A stretch of DNA of 8,665 nucleotides. It comes from Pseudomonadota bacterium (GTDB lineage Bacteria; Pseudomonadota; Gammaproteobacteria; Xanthomonadales; Xanthomonadaceae). Below the pieces are notes generated by a model, which saw only the letters and a list, made by a program, of their open reading frames with translations, was not told the DNA's origin and did not search any database. Below, piece by piece: positions 7,973 to 8,665 of this stretch. Location of the stretch: contig JAEXTE010000091.1 of assembly GCA_023453655.1 (NCBI GenBank), positions 1 to 8,665 on the forward strand, written 5' to 3'. The position numbers were made by a program, and so were the translations under genes. Each line of letters starts with the position of its first letter. The stretch's first letter is position 1.

Positions 7973-7986
7973 TTGACCTGCGTCAC
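7973..7986. promoter_or_regulatory. Crp/Fnr-family-like dyad TTGAC-N4-GTCAC
   Basis: TTGAC, four bases, then GTCAC: nine of ten arm positions are symmetric. The 5-4-5 layout is that of Crp/Fnr-superfamily sites and resembles NnrR-like rather than FNR-like arms. Its centre lies 39 bp from that of the FNR-like box at 8012-8025. It could also be chance. Confidence 0.25.
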
Positions 7987-8011
7987 GAGGCGCGCATCCG
8001 GCGCCCGGCGG

Positions 8012-8025
8012 CTGATCCAGATCAA
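8012..8025. promoter_or_regulatory. FNR/ANR-type box CTGAT-N4-ATCAA
   Basis: CTGATCCAGATCAA matches the FNR/ANR/DNR consensus TTGAT-N4-ATCAA at nine of ten arm positions. Its centre (8018.5) is 41.5 bp before position 8060. A weak -10-like CATGCT at 8048-8053 would put a start there, the class II activator arrangement for the plus-strand small gene at 8096. For the minus-strand receptor it is about 128 bp before the start codon. Oxygen or nitrogen-oxide control of copper uptake fits known OprC/NosA biology, but regulation is inferred. Confidence 0.4.
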
Positions 8026-8095
8026 GGCGCGTGGCGGCCCCGGCGCGCATGCTGGCGCAGCCGTCGGCCCTGGCCGTCACCGTTTCGGGAACCCC

Positions 8096-8335
8096 ATGCA
8101 GTTCAACGTACAGCTCGACACCGGCCGCATCGACCTGACCTCCCTGGAGCAGCAGCTGCAGTCGCTGGATCCGTCGGCCATGGCCGACTTCGACACGCTC
8201 GGCCGCACCTTGCGCATTTCCACCAGCCTCGAGGAACACGACATCGCCGCCGGGCTGGCCCGCGCGGGCATCGCCGTTCCCGTGCACGCGATCGAACGCC
8301 AGGCTTCGACCTGCTGCGGCGGCTGCGGGGGCTGA
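8096..8335 (+). CDS. Small HMA-fold-like protein with C-terminal Cys cluster (CCGGCGG)
   Basis: A 79-aa protein, start ATG 8096 with a weak GGGA five bases upstream. I do not recognise a named family. The predicted order strand (MQFNVQL), helix (DLTSLEQQLQSL), strand pair (ADFDTLGRTLRIST), helix (EEHDIAAGLARAGI), strand (VPVHAIER) follows the beta-alpha-beta-beta-alpha-beta plan of heavy-metal-associated domains. The place of the usual MxCxxC loop is taken by LDTGRI, with no Cys. Instead the last seven residues are CCGGCGG (C73, C74, C77), a likely metal or thiol site. No signal peptide is visible, so it should be cytoplasmic. It is divergent from the copper receptor and shares its 205-bp control region, suggesting a copper chaperone, sensor or buffer role; this is inference. 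Two upstream in-frame ATGs (7943, 7952) would add about 50 Arg/Gly-rich residues across the operator region and are not favoured. Confidence 0.75.
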   Translation: MQFNVQLDTGRIDLTSLEQQLQSLDPSAMADFDTLGRTLRISTSLEEHDIAAGLARAGIAVPVHAIERQASTCCGGCGG

Positions 8336-8350
8336 CGCCCGCTCTCGTAC

Positions 8351-8377
8351 GGCACCATGCGGAGGCCTGGTGCCTCC
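8351..8377 (+). terminator. Overlapping alternative hairpins after the small gene
   Basis: Two perfect 6-bp stems share bases and exclude each other: GGCACC (8351-8356) with GGTGCC (8369-8374), and GGAGGC (8361-8366) with GCCTCC (8372-8377, 5-nt loop). They begin 15 bases after the stop codon. No T run follows, so termination is only a possibility. Confidence 0.3.
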
Positions 8378-8562
8378 ACGGCCTTCGCCCGCGGTCGATG
8401 GCCGCGTTCCCATCCTGCGACTGGGCCCATCGCGAGATCGCGCGCGGCAGGCGCCTCCCCGGCCCGCGCCAGGGCATGGCGCTCGCCACGCGATGCCCCG
8501 GAGATCGTGTCGGGTGCCTTGTGCGGCAGCGAAGCGCAGGCCCGCCCACGCGAAGGGCGCCC

Positions 8563-8586
8563 GCTGCCGGGTGCGCTGCCGGGTGC
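8563..8586. repeat. 12-bp perfect tandem duplication
   Basis: GCTGCCGGGTGC occurs twice in a row with no mismatch, in non-coding sequence. Two copies only; slippage is the simplest origin. Confidence 0.8.
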
Positions 8587-8597
8587 CGCGCCTGCTC

Positions 8598-8618
8598 CTT
8601 CCCCACTTGCGGGGGAAG
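8598..8618. repeat. GC-rich stem-loop, possible dispersed intergenic element or terminator
   Basis: CTTCCCC (8598-8604) pairs perfectly with GGGGAAG (8612-8618) around a 7-nt loop ACTTGCG. Stem-loops of this style are frequent between genes of high-GC Xanthomonadaceae. Only one copy lies in this window, so repeat status is inference; without a T tail it is a poor intrinsic terminator. Confidence 0.4.
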
Positions 8619-8665
8619 ACCGGGACCCGGGGCGCGCGCCAGGGCGCGCGTGGATGCCACTCTTG

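Larger units (their letters stand above)
8336..8665. other. Right end of window, no gene seen
   Basis: 330 bp after the small gene. Open frames here are Arg/Pro/Ala-rich on both strands, without ribosome sites or recognisable motifs, and look like GC-bias artefacts. The stretch contains the alternative hairpins at 8351-8377, a 12-bp tandem duplication at 8563-8586, the stem-loop at 8598-8618 and GCGCGC runs near the end. A gene just beyond the edge cannot be excluded. Confidence 0.6.

Noticed and set aside
7943..8095. Longer start (ATG 7943 or 7952) for the small Cys-tailed protein
   Set aside because: The extra residues are Arg/Gly-rich, do not fit the HMA-like fold, have no ribosome site, and would run through the palindrome and dyads of the control region.
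8103..8660. Minus-strand frame of 185 codons at the right end
   Set aside because: Arg/Pro-rich composition without motif or ribosome site, and it overlaps the better supported plus-strand small gene.
1..8665. CRISPR array, tRNA, rRNA, insertion sequence or phage attachment site
   Set aside because: I looked for regularly spaced repeats, cloverleaf-like segments, terminal inverted repeats and transposase motifs and saw none.

Overview
The window is very GC-rich with strong third-position GC bias, which leaves long open frames on the wrong strand nearly everywhere. Together with a TonB-dependent outer-membrane receptor, this suggests a Gram-negative, high-GC proteobacterium. A Lysobacter/Luteimonas/Stenotrophomonas-like member of the Xanthomonadales would fit, but that is inference; no taxonomic marker gene is present.

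Left part (1-5579, + strand): a Wadjet (JetABCD) anti-plasmid defence operon, the MukBEF-like SMC system with a nuclease subunit. The order is jetA (only its last 101 codons are inside the window), jetB (KITE, DUF4194-like), jetC (SMC ATPase, 1141 aa) and jetD (DUF3322/DUF2220, Toprim nuclease, 406 aa). Every junction overlaps: ATGA between jetA and jetB, 14 nt between jetB and jetC, and GTGA between jetC and jetD. The four genes are therefore one translationally coupled unit. In this family JetA, JetB and JetC form a loop-extruding condensin-like complex that senses small circular DNA, and JetD cuts it. The catalytic motifs of JetC and JetD are all visible, so B, C and D look functional. The JetD-type subunit and gene order match type I, but the full jetA would be needed to fix the subtype.

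Middle (5580-5823): a short non-coding gap between the convergent ends of jetD and the next gene, with one weak hairpin.

Right part (5824-8335): a copper-handling locus. On the - strand is a TonB-dependent copper receptor of the OprC/NosA family, with signal peptide, TonB box, plug, terminal Phe and the CxxxM plus HxM copper-site pattern of OprC. Divergent from it is a 79-aa protein that reads as a heavy-metal-associated (HMA) fold without its usual MxCxxC loop, carrying instead a CCGGCGG tail. Their 205-bp shared intergenic region holds three dyads: a near-perfect FNR/ANR-type box, a second Crp/Fnr-like dyad, and a 13-bp palindrome close to the receptor start. OprC/NosA receptors are linked to copper supply for denitrification enzymes, so oxygen or nitrogen-oxide control would make sense.

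The last 330 bp (8336-8665) hold no convincing gene, only hairpins and a 12-bp tandem duplication. The Wadjet operon is a known system. The less described item is the small divergent Cys-tailed HMA-like protein and its shared control region with the copper receptor.
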